DNA from: Ectobius pallidus
Lineage: Eukaryota; Arthropoda; Insecta; Blattodea; Ectobiidae
Assembly (NCBI GenBank): GCA_964059195.1
Contig: CAXKWD010000011.1
Span: 30,867,566-30,931,565, forward strand
Length of the DNA: 64,000 nucleotides
Direction of reading: 5' to 3'
Part shown: positions 46,491-58,525 of the stretch, piece by piece
Numbering within the stretch: position 1 is the stretch's first letter
Layout of the letters: every line of letters begins with the position of its first letter
Program-made: the position numbers and the translations under genes
The notes under the pieces: model-generated
Told to the model about the DNA's origin: nothing
The model's input: only the letters and a program-made list of their open reading frames with translations
The model's database searches: none

Positions 46491-47790
46491 ACAAAAAAGC
46501 AAACAAACAATTGCAAAGTGCCATATGTATTACTACTGGTATATTTTGTAATACATATCTTTGGTACTAACATTAAACCGCGATTAAGATGGATTTTAAG
46601 AACTGTTTCACTCGAAGAAAATGTTCGAACTTCAGATCTTACTTTTAGATATTTTAAAAAATTCACTGATTGCACAGAACTCCGTTTATGTGTTAAAACA
46701 TGTTATAAGAAATAAATATGTAACCAAGGTCTATTCTACTTTTTAGAGGCTCTGTAAAAACTATTCTCATCCAGGTATTTTCATTAGGACTTCACTTAAA
46801 TCAGGAATCTGAATAACATAAATAGTATAGGCCTACATCTTAAGGACACCCGCGTAATTTCCTCTCATGTAACGTGTGAAGAAGTTGACGGGGAAATTCT
46901 ACTTTTGGTCATACATCGTAATATGAAACCTACGCATTAGAATGACAACTCACCGATCTTGAAAAGAATAACCCTGCCTTACAGGAAAACATCAAAGTGA
47001 TCATGATTTGTATCCAAATGAAACCGATATGAAATTAAAATGCCGTATGCACAAAATTGTCCTGTCTGTTTTCACCGAAAGACGCGGAAACGGAACCATG
47101 AAAAGCACGAAGAAACTGTCATTAGCTCTTATTAATTTTTAGGGGGACAGAATTCCACACTCATTACGTTGAACTGCGCTTTTGAACGTAGCTTTTCTCA
47201 GAAATTTTCTTCAATGGAATTCAAGGAATTCATCTAATAAAATTGATTTTTTCGTCTATAAATAAAGCCCTCAAATTTAATTATCCGGTAAAAATAGACA
47301 CATATACAGTATATTACAGGTGGGATGTGAAACTTTCATTGCAATTTTCCTATAAAATTTGCACAATATTTTTATGTTCGCAAGTATTACAAATTCACCA
47401 TGTGTGACGTTACCACATGAAGTGACCCGGATATTCATGAATCTACGGAAAATAATCTTGACATTCGATTTCATTAAGCGAGAAAATATTAAGAAGTTAA
47501 ATTCCATACATAAAATTTACATTTTATGGGGACTTCTAAATAATTTAAGGCGGAATCTATTTAAACAGGATAGTACACATTTGAACTGACATTAAACATC
47601 AATATTTTACTTCCATAGAAATTGAGAGTTTTATAATATCCATGCAGTATCTGACATAGTAACACTTGATTGTGGGCCAAACCACCCACAAATTAACTAG
47701 AATTTCGACACTCTTAAAATATAGGAAAATGACATGCCGACCAATAGCAAAAATTTGACGGGGTCATTCCACAACCAGAGATAAAATGAA
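46491..47790. other. AT-rich spacer
   Basis: No gene recognised. Confidence 0.4.
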
Positions 47791-48487
47791 GGGCTTAGTT
47801 CCATAAGGGCGTAAGGCATAAGGACATAGTTTCGAGAAATATTGATGTTTTTAAACAATCTTACCACTCACAAGTAAGTGGTTTACAGTTTTATTTTATA
47901 ACATATATTTTTGAAGGACAGGATAAATTAATGTTCTGCAAATTTACAAGGATTTTTATTACAATATTGAGATTTTTCACAACTAGAGGTAATTAAATAA
48001 GTTAAACAAAAACTGAAATACTTTTACAGTAGCAAAATCTTTTTACTTTGTATCATATTATTTGTTTTTACTTTATTTTAGTAAAAGCCTGTATTATACA
48101 GTGACAATTGCATTTTTGCCAATGAATACCATTATAGTCATTAATACAATAGATGATAAGCATAACAATATATTTTGAATGAATTTACACTTCAGTAAGG
48201 CAAGTTCAGATTTTATAAACATTTGCTTGGATGATAGCACTGCGGAAAATAAAAACAGTTGTTAAACACGCCTCAATAACACATAGGAAGTGTGCTTTAC
48301 GCCTGTATGGAACTGTTATGAAGTAGAATGAATGCAGTCTCACAGGTCTTTTCTTATAACTGAGCAGAGGTTTAAGGCACAAGTACAAATTGTTCACTGA
48401 GTACTTAAGAGATATGAGGAGAAGGTATAAATGTTAAAAACTCAGAATTAAAGATTTAGTGCCTTACGCCCTTATGGAACTAGGCCC
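47791..48487. mobile_element. MITE with GGGCTTAGTTCCATAAGGGC termini
   Basis: The left end GGGCTTAGTTCCATAAGGGC matches the complement of the right end (GCCCTTATGGAACTAGGCCC) with one mismatch, and the pairing continues through GTAAGGCA. 697 bp, AT-rich, non-coding. The ends resemble PIF/Harbinger MITEs (GGGC..AGTTCCATAA), but the target duplication is unclear. Confidence 0.75.
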
Positions 48488-48852
48488 TTCAAATATAATC
48501 TTCATTGAAAGTATCTCATTGTGACCCCTTTAACATACCTTACAAAATCCTTCTCGGGTACGCTGCCAACTGGTTGTGCACCACTGACCTGGTGAACATA
48601 GCAAAGGATAGTTGTAGTCGCCACCTGGATAGGGTTATGAGACCACTATCCTGCTTCGCTACATGAAATTTGTTGCAGTTTGCCAAGTTGTCCGGTGGCA
48701 TACAAATAGAGTCAAGCGGGAACAAAGTTAGCTATGCTGAGGTACAGGAAGTAAATAAAATGGTGCGAGCTACGCGCACACTGTCTACAAACAATACCTT
48801 CATGTCGCCTCATGTTTAAGCAAAAGGAATCACTGCAGAATTCTACGCTATA

Positions 48853-49360
48853 CAGGGTGTCTCAAAAATGAACTAACACTTTGAATGAGTATAAAAACAT
48901 TATTTATGAACACAGAGACAAGTTTAAAGGCTTGAATTACAGAATAAACATGTAATTAAAGAATCATGTTCGCAAATGTTCAAATTGATAACCGTCATTG
49001 TCCAGACAAAGCTGGTAACGCAAACGTCACGACACAGTTCATTTGGAATTTCGAGACATTGTCTTTCAATTTCCAATTTCAATGCATCAATTGTTCTTGG
49101 TTTTGTGCGACAAACTCCCCATCCCCATAAAAAGAAGTCCATTGAGATGAGGTCTGGGAAACGCGCAGGGTATTCAATGCTACCCCTTCGTCCAATCCAT
49201 GTGTTTGGATAAGCTGCATGGAGGTGAGCTCTTATATCTCGAAGGTAGTGTGATCTGTAATCTGTACATTTGTAATTCAAGCCTTTAAACTTTTCTCTAT
49301 GTTCATAAATAAGTTTTTTATACTCATTAAAAGTGTTAGAACATTTTTTGAGACGCCCTG
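48853..49360 (-). mobile_element. Internally deleted Tc1/mariner-superfamily element, ~90-bp TIRs
   Basis: Flanked by TA (48851-48852 and 49361-49362). The left end CAGGGTGTCTCAAAAATGAA and about 90 bp inward to 'ggcttgaattaca' recur as the complement at the right end (CAGGGCGTCTCAAAAAATGT). It keeps the 3' third of a transposase gene on the minus strand, so it is a deletion derivative of a once-autonomous element. Confidence 0.88.
48924..49280 (-). pseudogene. Tc1/mariner-superfamily transposase, C-terminal part
   Basis: A 118-codon frame. The N-terminal ~25 residues are read from TIR sequence and are not transposase. Then WIGRRG, ARFPDL and MDFFLWG give the end of the DDE domain; the D of DFFLWG is the third catalytic acidic residue. 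A helical tail follows (DALKLEIERQCLEIP). The DNA-binding domain and first two acidic residues are deleted, so it cannot catalyse transposition. The C-terminal end runs into the opposite TIR. The remnant at 7074-7262 carries the same motif. Confidence 0.8.
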
Positions 49361-49830
49361 TATAACTGGGCTACTCAACTCACAATTAAGGGGAACAAGT
49401 AATTAGAAAATTCATATAAATACTGAACCTTTCTGATCAATACTAATCTCCTGAATATATTTGTGAAAGGCGCGCACGCAAGTCACTGTTTGTGGAATCA
49501 GGTAAGAGCATAAGATTTTGGGAATGAGTGGAGTACTCCAGAGCTATGTGATACCAATTTTAAATTTTTAGGATTTGGTTCCCATACTGATTTGATTTCC
49601 AGAACTAGAACAAATGAAACAGGTTTGTTATTAATTGAACCGTTAGTCAGGATGCACCGAATTTAAATATAGACTGTATGTCCGAAAAATGAAATTCTGT
49701 CAATTCAAATCACTCAATTTTTTAATAATTGGTTCCTTTAACACAATTATATATTAATATTTTGAACTAAAAAGAAGTTTAAGTCTCTATAAGAATGAAA
49801 TACATATTATAATTTTAAGATACTTTTATA

Positions 49831-49960
49831 CAGGGTATTAAAGAATAACACAGAAATATTTCACCTATGTATAGAGGTGACATAGAGAAGCAACATTTTT
49901 TAAGAAATGTATAAATATAAATGTTTTGGATATTCTGTAACATAGTATTAACTGCCCTGC
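49831..49960 (+). mobile_element. Half copy of the mariner-like MITE family M1
   Basis: TA then CAGGGTATTAAAGAATAACA, continuing 'cagaaatatttcacctatgt' and 'aggtgacatagagaagcaac' as in the TIR of 11075-11618. No opposite end found. Confidence 0.65.
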
Positions 49961-50279
49961 TTCTATTATAAAGAGTCAACACTAACTCTCGCTAGAAAAA
50001 TGAGATCACAGGAATGTCTTAAAGCAAGTACTGCATTTCCATTAACATTCCTCCTTAATTTGTTAGCTAATAAATTAGAATCTTAAATATTTAGTTAGAT
50101 ATTAAGTTATTCAGTTAAGAGGTCAGTACATTAGAATGTTAGTAGTCATTAGGATAATACACAATTTAGTAAGTTAGTAATATTGGAAAGTTATCAGCCA
50201 TTCGTTTAGTGCGCAATTAATAGGTTAGTAAGTAGGTTAATGAGTTTCTGGGTTAGTATGTTACTTCTTTAATTGGTAA

Positions 50280-50480
50280 ATTAGTAAGTTAAGAGATACG
50301 GCGCCTCCATAAAAATTGTCTTATTATGTGTTTGTATATAATACTACGCCGGTGCCGTAACAATAGACTAGACATAGATACTATGCAGCGTATCAAACAC
50401 AAGAGGCTAGCTGTCTTGGGCCACATCTGGAGCTGTTTGCTTTGGATACAAGGGATCAAGTCCCTGCACGGCAACATTCT
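50280..50480 (+). pseudogene. Possible LINE reverse-transcriptase C-terminal fragment
   Basis: The plus-strand frame at about 50370-50435 reads DIDTMQRIKHKRLAVLGHIW, which resembles the 'I..KRL.WLGH' segment near the C-terminus of insect non-LTR retrotransposon proteins. The piece is very short and the flanks are not open. Treat as a hint. Confidence 0.25.
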
Positions 50481-50969
50481 GTTCTGATTTGTAGCAGTTA
50501 AGCCGGTTTCATGAGCTGCATGGAAAGCATAAATCCATCTGCTTAATTACTTACCTGGCCGCTACAGCGAGGTGGCGTGAGCAAATGGTTTACACTTCCC
50601 ACATAATATTATGAAAGGAAAATAGCTTTTTGGATGATACAACTTCTAAGTTACAAACTCCAGGCGATCCAGAATAATTATGCAAGCATCCTCACGGAAA
50701 AAAGTACAGTCCATGAAATTATTTCTGCTTCTAACGTTATGCTGTGTTAACCAACTAGAAGCAATAATGTTTACAAGATAAACAAGCCATCGTCTATACT
50801 GTATAAATGCACAGTCGCCATTCACGTCTAACTTAATAGATCCACGTGATCAGGGATATAGATTACCTCTTAATTAATTAAGCTAAAAAAGTAAGCATGA
50901 TTTGTTAAAACCGAATCAGCTAGTTCTTTCGACGTGTATTAAATTCCGTTATAATGCATTAATAAAACC

Positions 50970-50970
<1 letters not shown>

Positions 50971-51026
<56 letters not shown>
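50971..51026. repeat. (ATT)n microsatellite
   Basis: About 18 perfect ATT units. Confidence 0.95.
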
Positions 51027-51027
<1 letters not shown>

Positions 51028-52924
51028 TCATACTGACATCAACTGCGGTATAATTTGTCGTTAGATATACGTAATTCAATCAGATGACATACTAATCTAC
51101 AGACGGCGAAATAACTCAGCTACCTAGAAACAAACAGAACTTCAGGCTTCATCAATTACGGCAAGTTCAACAAATATTTCTTCCCGATTTCAAGGAATCA
51201 ATTGCATACGGTGTCGATTGTGGTTAAATATAACATATTGTTTGTTCAGCCGTTTCCGTGGTCTCTTATACCATTTCCATACTCAAAGAGATTAACCTCA
51301 CTATGTAGCAGTATGAGTGAAAATGGTACTGTTAAAAATTATGCTTATCGCACTGTTAGCTAGGTACTTGTCAAGGTATTAAAAACAATTGCAACATTAA
51401 ACTGTTATATCTCAGGATTTAAATAAAAATGCTCTAAAATTGAAACGCCCATTTGGTCGTAACTGCTTAACACACAAATTTAAAAACAGATGAAATGTCA
51501 AACGCTCGAGTTAAAGCAGGATCTCGCTCGCCCGGTCGATTATAGTTAGGAGACAATTACAAGAGTGCGATTATCGATTAGTGAAGTATTCCGCGCGAAG
51601 TTTAGTACATTTAAGGGGTTCGAACGAATTTATTATATTTTATATCTTCGCGCAAAATTAATATTTTAATACATTCACGCATAATTGGCATATACCTCAT
51701 GTTACTGCGAGTTTGAGCAAAAATACAGGTAATTGGCAGCATATCCTCTTCAGAAAAATAAGGATTAAGGAAGGCCTTTCTGTGAGTTCTATGAGATGAG
51801 TGAAGGAAGTAGGGTCAGCGAGTTGATCAAATTTCCTGCAGAGAACACAAGACAACCAACAAGAAAAATAATGAGCATATTCTGTTATTATCTCTGCATG
51901 TTCCTTTGCTTTTCTTCTTATATTACTCCAATATAGACCTGACCCCGATTCTGAATAGAAGACTGGATAACCACAACCAATTATTGCTCTCGTTGCAACT
52001 AGCAATGGTGCTCAATCGATGCTCACGCAGACGGAACATTCTGGAAAATAGCTGGGAATAAAACACATTACAGCTATTTCCCTCAGCGTGAGAGAGATCC
52101 GACAGAGGAATTGCTGGAAAGCAATTACAGGATGCACATCTGCCACAAACGACACATGCTCAGTTTCTTACACTCGTATCCCGGTTTCAAGCAATAACTA
52201 CGCCATAACGGTTTAAAACGGCCAGCACGAGCAGGCGGACTCTTGGGGAAAAACCTAATTGAACGCTTTTCACGACATTTACTTTTAGCAGTGATTGCTG
52301 CTGTTGCCGGAGCTGTTGCGGAACTTGTTGTGGGTCAACAGTGGAAAAGGAGCCATCACAAGAAATCTGTTCTTTCCAACAACAGATGACAGGAAAAATC
52401 TTCATTTTTCAAAATGAACTACATTCTTACACAAGTTTTAACGGAACATGGGAAATTCGGTGGTTATTGCTCTCGATTTCATATACCATCACCTTCTGCA
52501 TAGGCTACTTGTACTCCTGCAAAGAATACGAGCAAACAATAGTTCTTCTGTTCGACTGTCCAATTTATCAGCAGAAGCAATTCTCCTTGAACTCCCATCT
52601 AGATTTCTGTGGGCTTATGTACAACACACCACTAAATAGAGTATTTAGACAAAAATGTTGCGCATCTTCCTTTCTAAGTTTCTTTTTTCACATTTTCAAA
52701 ACTCTTTGACTGAGACTGTAATTATATGTGTACTTTTCATTATTAAGCATCACAAACATAAGAGTTTAATTATCCATGTATACGTATGTATATATATATA
52801 TATATACATACATACATCCTGAGTTTTCCCTCAATACAGAGGCTGTCCTCCAACCAAACAATACAAATTAAAACAAAGTATCCACATATCACATTTCAAC
52901 ACATTTCAACACGTGTGGAGTTGC
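51027..52924. other. Spacer with uncalled long frames
   Basis: Frames at 51697-52005 (minus) and 52261-52709 (plus) are long but have no recognised domain; the latter begins in a TGC-repeat region encoding a Cys run. A (TA)n run lies at 52788-52806. Confidence 0.35.
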
Positions 52925-53324
52925 TAGTCCCCCATCGGGCGCCTCCCCAGGTGGCGGATAGAGGAATGCTCACTAGATATAGTGGGTACCGGGGAAATAA
53001 AATACCCGGGGCGGACCAAAACTAGCAGCTGCTGCCTTGTAGTTAGATATTGGCTTATCAAAGGCTAGAGGAAGACAACCTTGACTAAAAATTACCTGGT
53101 CCTCCAGGGTGGGGGTTGATGCACCAGGCTAGCTCCCTGCTCATCAGAAAAATATACCAATGCTAAAAAACCAAACGATATGCCTCGGAAATATTGGAAC
53201 TTCGGACGAAGGACTGGCGATGGAAAACGGAGACTGATATTTGGATGTTGGAATGTACAGGGCATTTCAACTAAAATCAATATGCTTCCTTCAGAGCTTG
53301 ACACATTCCAAATGGATGTTATAG

Positions 53325-53328
<4 letters not shown>
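52925..53328 (+). mobile_element. 5' end of a non-LTR retrotransposon
   Basis: The GC-rich leader ('cgcctccccaggtggcggat', 'gtgggtaccggggaaataaa') is followed by the start of an endonuclease reading frame. The element stops abruptly in a (TA)n microsatellite at 53329, so everything downstream is lost. A 3'-truncated LINE is unusual and points to a later deletion or a microsatellite-mediated break. Confidence 0.7.
53180..53328 (+). pseudogene. LINE AP-endonuclease, N-terminal fragment
   Basis: The frame from ATG 53180 gives RRLIFGCWNVQGISTKINML then ELDTFQMDVIVI. 'L.FG.WNV.G..TK...L..EL....DV' is the first beta-strand segment of the AP-like endonuclease (EEP) domain that opens ORF2 in many insect LINEs; the N of WNV is the conserved asparagine. 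The sequence then runs into (TA)n, so the domain ends after ~50 residues. The strand and start are clear, the clade is not. Confidence 0.7.

Positions 53329-53360
<32 letters not shown>
53329..53360. repeat. (TA)n microsatellite
   Basis: About 15 TA units at the truncation point of the LINE. Confidence 0.95.
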
Positions 53361-53365
<5 letters not shown>

Positions 53366-53744
53366 TATAGTTGAAACTAATATACAACATATAGATCTAG
53401 CATACCTACACTTGCTGAAATAGGGCTCCTTGTAGGCTATAGGAGAATACCAAAAATAATATTTCATAAAAGCTGAAGCGAAGGATTCTCTTTAAAGATG
53501 CACAGAATTATTAAATAATTATAATGACTTAACACAAGAGGGGCGTAATATAAATATTTTTGACCATGTCAAGTTAACCCGGCCATAAGTTGGTCAATAC
53601 GTCTTCGCGTAACAGTTGAAAACAGTTATCAGGGTGTAAAACGTCGAATTTTATATGTTGATGCCATCTATTGGTTTCATTCTTGCACTACATTCTCTGA
53701 TCACAGCAAACATAAAAGACAGCATTACCAACCATAGCATTTTA

Positions 53745-54956
53745 ATTTTGAGTAGTATTTATTTATCTCCTTATTCCCTCTGATATTAAAATAAACATAC
53801 AACACACTGTAATATTCATGTATAGAACACTAAAAAGATAATTAAAAATATATGTACAGATTAATTTTTTTTTTTTTAATCACAAATTACCCAGGTCTAT
53901 GTAGTAAAAATACTAAAATGTGCATAAAATGGATTTCCATACTGCCGGGAGTCTTTACACCATGTATAAAACGGTGATGTCAATATCTTCGGTGTTGTAG
54001 ATTGTTCATTCTTGATTATTTGGTAAAAAGACAATTAAAAATATATGTACAGATTAAAAAAAAAATTCACAAATTACACAGGTCTATGTAGTAACAATAC
54101 TAAAATGTGCATAAAATGGATTTCCCTACTGCCGGGAGTCTTAAGACCATGTATAAAACGGTGATGTCAAAATCTTCAGTGTTGTAGTGTTCTTTCTTGT
54201 AGGTTGTTTAAAAATGAATATGCATTTCGGCGCAAAGTTACGCACACCCACCCTCCATAAATATAAGCACCTTACACCACAATCAGTTACTTCATAGTCA
54301 AGTTCCGGCTCCACAACATAAGGTTAGTAATAGTCCATACATAATTTAAAAACATTTATAAATACTAGTTACCTCTTACGTTAGTTTTTACTCTGATTTT
54401 TAATAGGAACTGAGGATGGCGTAACTTTGCGCCGAAATGCATATTCATTTTTAAACAACCTACAACACACTGGACATACGATTCTACAAGAAATTTTACC
54501 AGATAATCAAGAAAGAACACTACAACACTGAAGATTTTGACATCACCGTTTTATACATGGTCTTAAGACTCCCGGCAGTAGGGAAATCCATTTTATGCAC
54601 ATTTTAGTATTTTTACTACATAGACCTGTGTAATTTGTGAAAATTTTTTTTAATCTGTACATATATTTTTAATTATCTTTTTACCAAATAATCAAGAATG
54701 AACAATCTACAACACTGAAGATTTTGACATCACCGTTTTATACATGGTGTAAAGACTCCCGGCAGTAGGGAAATCCATTTTATGCACATTTTAGTTTTTT
54801 ACTACATAGACCTGGGTAATTTGTGATAAAAAAAAATTAATCTGTACATATATTTTTAATTATCTTTTTAGTGTTCTATACATGAATATTACAGTGTGTT
54901 GTATGTTTACTTTAATATCAGAGGGAATAAGGAGATAAATAAATACTACTCAAAAT
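53745..54956. mobile_element. Foldback element: ~0.5-kb inverted arms around a 175-bp core
   Basis: The left arm 53745-54243 is repeated inverted at 54419-54956, at high identity by eye. Each arm contains two tandem ~193-bp sub-units (left: from about 53832 and 54025), marked by 'atatatgtacagatta', 'ctgccgggagtctt' and 'ccatgtataaaacggtgatg'. The left arm lacks ~50 bp of the right arm near the core (around 54470-54520). The layout, long arms with internal tandem repeats and a small core, is that of foldback (FB-type) elements. The ends read ATTTTGAGTAGTATTTATTT. A shared 'atagcattttaa' at 53734 and 54991 may be a duplication, but the right one is 34 bp beyond the arm. Confidence 0.85.
54257..54290 (+). 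promoter_or_regulatory. Promoter-like TATA and initiator in the foldback core
   Basis: ATAAATATAAG (54257-54267) is followed 23-28 bp later by ATCAGTT (54282-54288), a good match to the arthropod initiator TCAGTY. Further on, AAG/GTTAGT (from 54321) looks like a splice donor and a T-rich TTTTTAATAG (ending 54406) like an acceptor. Together this resembles a short first exon plus intron of an insect gene. It is not shown to be active. Confidence 0.4.
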
Positions 54957-55585
54957 AATCCTCCCTCTATGGCAAATATGAAATTTATTAATAGCATTTT
55001 AAGTTTGAAAAAAAGTATGCACTTTTAGAAACCTATTGGTAAGTGCCATGTAGCCTCCTCGCCGCGTGTCTATTGACACAGAGGCCACAGAAGACAGTTC
55101 AGTGACAGTGCTTTTATGAGATCCTATAAATTTTATCTTATTTTATAAATGAAACGAAATGCAGTTTTGATTTTAATTATTGCTACTCCAAGCCAGCAAA
55201 AGATGTCCTGAAGTTGGTGCAAACACACCGAAAGCCCTAGGGGGCGAATTACAAAATAAATCATAGTTGAGCAACTGGTATCACATTTATTTTATTTCAT
55301 TGACTGAGCTCAACAGTATTGGACATCTACTTTAATAACTTTCCGTAAGACAAACTTTAATGTATGCAGCATCAAAGGAAGAAACATCGATGCTTATGAA
55401 GAGTGAGTAGTTTCCTGCCAGTGTACTATTCAATGTTTACGTTTGGACTCTGTTGATGAAACGGATATGGAAGTTTGCTGTTTGACAAATAGAGTTTAGT
55501 TCATGTGTACTGTGGCAACAGTTATTTACCTTAAGGACACTCAAAGCGAAAAAAACTATAAAAGAATGAGCTATAAATAATTATA
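54957..55585. other. Spacer
   Basis: No gene or repeat recognised; one GC-rich patch at 55045-55100. Confidence 0.4.
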
Positions 55586-56251
55586 CGAGGGGTATTCCGA
55601 AAGTAAGTTTCGTCAGTTTGTCACACGGACACTTTATTGACCCAAAAGCAATACAGCATGGCAGCATAACCTATACACCGTGCACTATTTTTCGACATAG
55701 TCGCCAGCGACATTGAGACATTTGTCGTAGCGTGCGATCAGTTTGAAGAACCCACTGTGGTAAAACTCGGTGCCCTGCGATGCAAGGAATTGGCGCACAG
55801 CCTGCTCCACCTCAGCTTCCTGACATTACTAAAGGTTCCATACAGACCATTTTGAGTGACAAATTGATGTTCCATAAGGTTTGTGCGAGATGCGTTCGTG
55901 GAGGCCGCACTTTGCGGGGACGGAAATCGGGAGATCAATTTCAAACAGCTCTATCTCGGACAATAAAAGGTTCAGCGGCTGCAGCAATGGCTCGTTTGAA
56001 AGAGGGGAGATAGCGGTACATGGCAGTGGCGTAAAATCTCTCGTGCCATCGTGAGCGGTACACTAATACCCGCGGGCACGCCAGTCTGCTGCGACTCGCT
56101 CTTCTACGGCGCAGTGCGCCTGCGTCATGCCTCTTCCGCTGACGCCACTTCCGTCGTGGATTGGGGATTCGTTTGGCGTTTGTTTGGTTCCCCTGGTGAA
56201 CACGCCGCTCCTGCCATACATTGACGAAACTTACTTTCGGAATACCCCTCG
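55586..56251 (-). mobile_element. Mariner element with 30-bp perfect TIRs, internally degraded
   Basis: Flanked by TA (55584-55585 and 56252-56253). Left end CGAGGGGTATTCCGAAAGTA; the first 30 bp are an exact complement of the right end. 666 bp in all, against ~1.3 kb for a full mariner. It keeps the transposase C-terminus (55685-55825); the interior 55830-56230 is unusually GC-rich for the window and does not read as transposase, so foreign sequence may have replaced the middle. Confidence 0.88.
55685..55825 (-). pseudogene. Mariner transposase C-terminal fragment
   Basis: Minus strand: QEAEVEQAVRQFLASQGTEF, then YHSGFFKLIARYDKCLN and VAGDYVEK with TAG at 55685-55687. The RYDKCLN...GDYVEK ending is characteristic of mariner-family transposases. 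46 codons remain; the catalytic DDD residues and helix-turn-helix are gone. Confidence 0.85.
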
Positions 56252-56253
56252 TA

Positions 56254-57134
56254 TTATATTGTTATATGAAAATTGTAGTGAGATAGCCTATTGTCGCAAT
56301 AACATTTGTTTAAAAAAGTACGGGCAACGGAAACACTTGCTATGCTGTAGTAATATATAACTCGATCGGGTAAGACCTGAGCCAAATACGCGCAGGTAGC
56401 TTATCGTCCGCCGGTAGCAATGGAGTAGGAGCACTACATGCATATACTGTACTATTCATTCCAAACTATGCGGTTCATAATAGCCCGTAACTATTGAAAA
56501 CAAATTAAAGTGAATAAAATACCGGTATATATATATATATATATTTTTTTTTTAGTTATGAAATATTATTTATGTAATGGTAAGTTATTCACAGAATATC
56601 GCTGTGTGGTCTTCACTATTGAATGCTGTGAGGCTAAAAGTAAGATTTTTTACACTGTCTGTACAGTATGAACTGGCAACGAACATCACGTGCTATGGAG
56701 GTCAGGCGGGTCTAGGTTACGTCATCGTAGACTACTGCGCAGCCGTTTGTTTGGATCAGGTCTTATCGATCGAGTTATAGTTGTAAATTCTTTTAGTGTG
56801 TGACAGACTCTGATCATGGTATTTTAGTATTGTGAAACTGATGTTTAAAACATGGAGATCAAATGGCATACATAATAATTTTTGAAAAATCAAATTTCAA
56901 ATGTAATAAAAACATTCGTTTTTGAGCTAGAAGTAGAATGCTCAGAATGCTTTTTTCCGACTTATGGTCGGGATTCCCTGGCAGGATCGCATTTGTAGAA
57001 TTAGCACTGATTACGTCAACCATGACAGCACTATTGGGATGAGAAAATAAATTGTATCGATGTTTTGTTTTTCAGATTTAATTTTTCCCTTTAACTATTC
57101 AGTATTAAGTATTTAAAATAATCCTACTTGAAAT
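56254..57134. other. AT-rich spacer
   Basis: Contains a (TA)n/poly-T run at 56525-56553. No gene recognised. Confidence 0.4.
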
Positions 57135-57413
57135 GGGGATACGCCGAGGCACAGCGCTACAAGCCCAGGGTTTGATCTCCGATGAGGTTATGAGTTTTTC
57201 ACTACAAAAATTATTTTGATGGCACTATGGCCCTGTCGTTGACTCTCCCTCTAACAGAAATGAGTACTAGGAGCAATCCTAAGGGTAAAGGCGATACATA
57301 AGGCTTTCAACCGTAGCACCTGACATGCCAAAAGTATCAAAATCTGGTAATCTCAACCTCCCGGAGCCCTAAGGGCCTCCATGGCCTGTACACTGTGTAC
57401 AGGGTCCACTTTA
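57135..57413 (+). repeat. SINE family 1, near full length
   Basis: Starts 'ggggatacgccgaggc', has a B-box relic 'agggtttgatctccgatga', the body blocks 'ctctaacagaaatgagtact' and 'cctcccggagccctaagggc', and ends 'ggtccactttaca'. More diverged than the copy at 16877-17155. Confidence 0.8.
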
Positions 57414-58429
57414 CATTAATTAGCTACTTAAAATGCTTTCAGAGTAATGACTTTCAACATGAATGTATGAAACGTAAGCTTCTCTCTTTATAGTAAAAGT
57501 TGCCACATATCCTTACACATACCTACCGCGATTTTCTTAAAACAAAACTAAAGTATTTAAGACAACTTAATGAAGTTTTGTGTGAATGTAATCGGAGCAA
57601 CATGTAATACATCCGTTTAACAAGAGTATTCTGTTTTTTAAATGTTATAATCTAAAAAATACTTTTAATAAGTTTTAAAAGTAGGAGTTTAAAGCTTCAA
57701 ATGTAAATATTGTAAGACGTTTATTATTTATTATTCTGTTTATTTATTCTGGCAGAGCTAAGGCCATTTGCCTTCACTTCCGCTCTACCAGTGTAGCTTC
57801 TTGTGAACATATGAGAGCAAGTTAAAATATTAACTTTCTATTATTTTAATACAGTATAAATACAGTGAAACAACTGGAAGATTACAATTATGGGTTATGT
57901 AAAACGTTCTTAACAAATAAAGTAACAAGTTTTTCATTTTAATAGCGCTTGCTAAAGTAGAGCCAAATAAGTTTCGGTATTCACACTAAAAATTAGTTAT
58001 ATATCTAGTAATCAAAAAGTTTAAATTTGTTTCAGAATAAACAGCATAGAAGAAGTTGTAATTATTATTAGTCTCTCCCTTACTTTCAGATCAATAGTAA
58101 TTTCACTCACTAAGCCGTGTGTAGGACCTGTCTACGAAAATCGATAATGTGGTTTCAAATAGTGCGGAACGGATTTATTCACTTACCAACAACGTAAACA
58201 TTTAAGTGTCTGAAGTGTAAAGTGGGGTTTGCAATTGCCTATTATATGATGTAGATCAGGCCTGTCGAGCAGTACTCCGTAGATGTGAAGTCATTCCCTA
58301 CTTCCCCTCCGTTCGTGATCTTCAAAGCGTAGCGATTGGTTCAGTTGCGCAGTTGGCCCGATTGCTATTACCTTGCCACCTATCGATGTGAAAATATAAT
58401 TTCCGTGCTAAAAGGCACTTACTTAGTCG
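57414..58429. other. AT-rich spacer
   Basis: A GC-richer patch at 58255-58390 has no recognised content. No gene. Confidence 0.4.
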
Positions 58430-58463
58430 TTTTTCCTACTCACTTTAATCCAACTTAACTGGC

Positions 58464-58525
<62 letters not shown>

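Noticed and set aside
46325..46715. Overlapping 116- and 98-codon frames on opposite strands
   Set aside because: They cover a SINE family-2 copy and its flank; the reading is incidental to the repeat.
52261..52709. ~149-codon open frame on the plus strand
   Set aside because: Begins in a TGC-repeat Cys run, has no domain and no splice or promoter context; likely chance.
54257..54956. Protein-coding gene driven by the foldback core promoter
   Set aside because: After the splice-like acceptor the frames close within a few codons (ATGGCGTAA and similar); no ORF continues into the arm.
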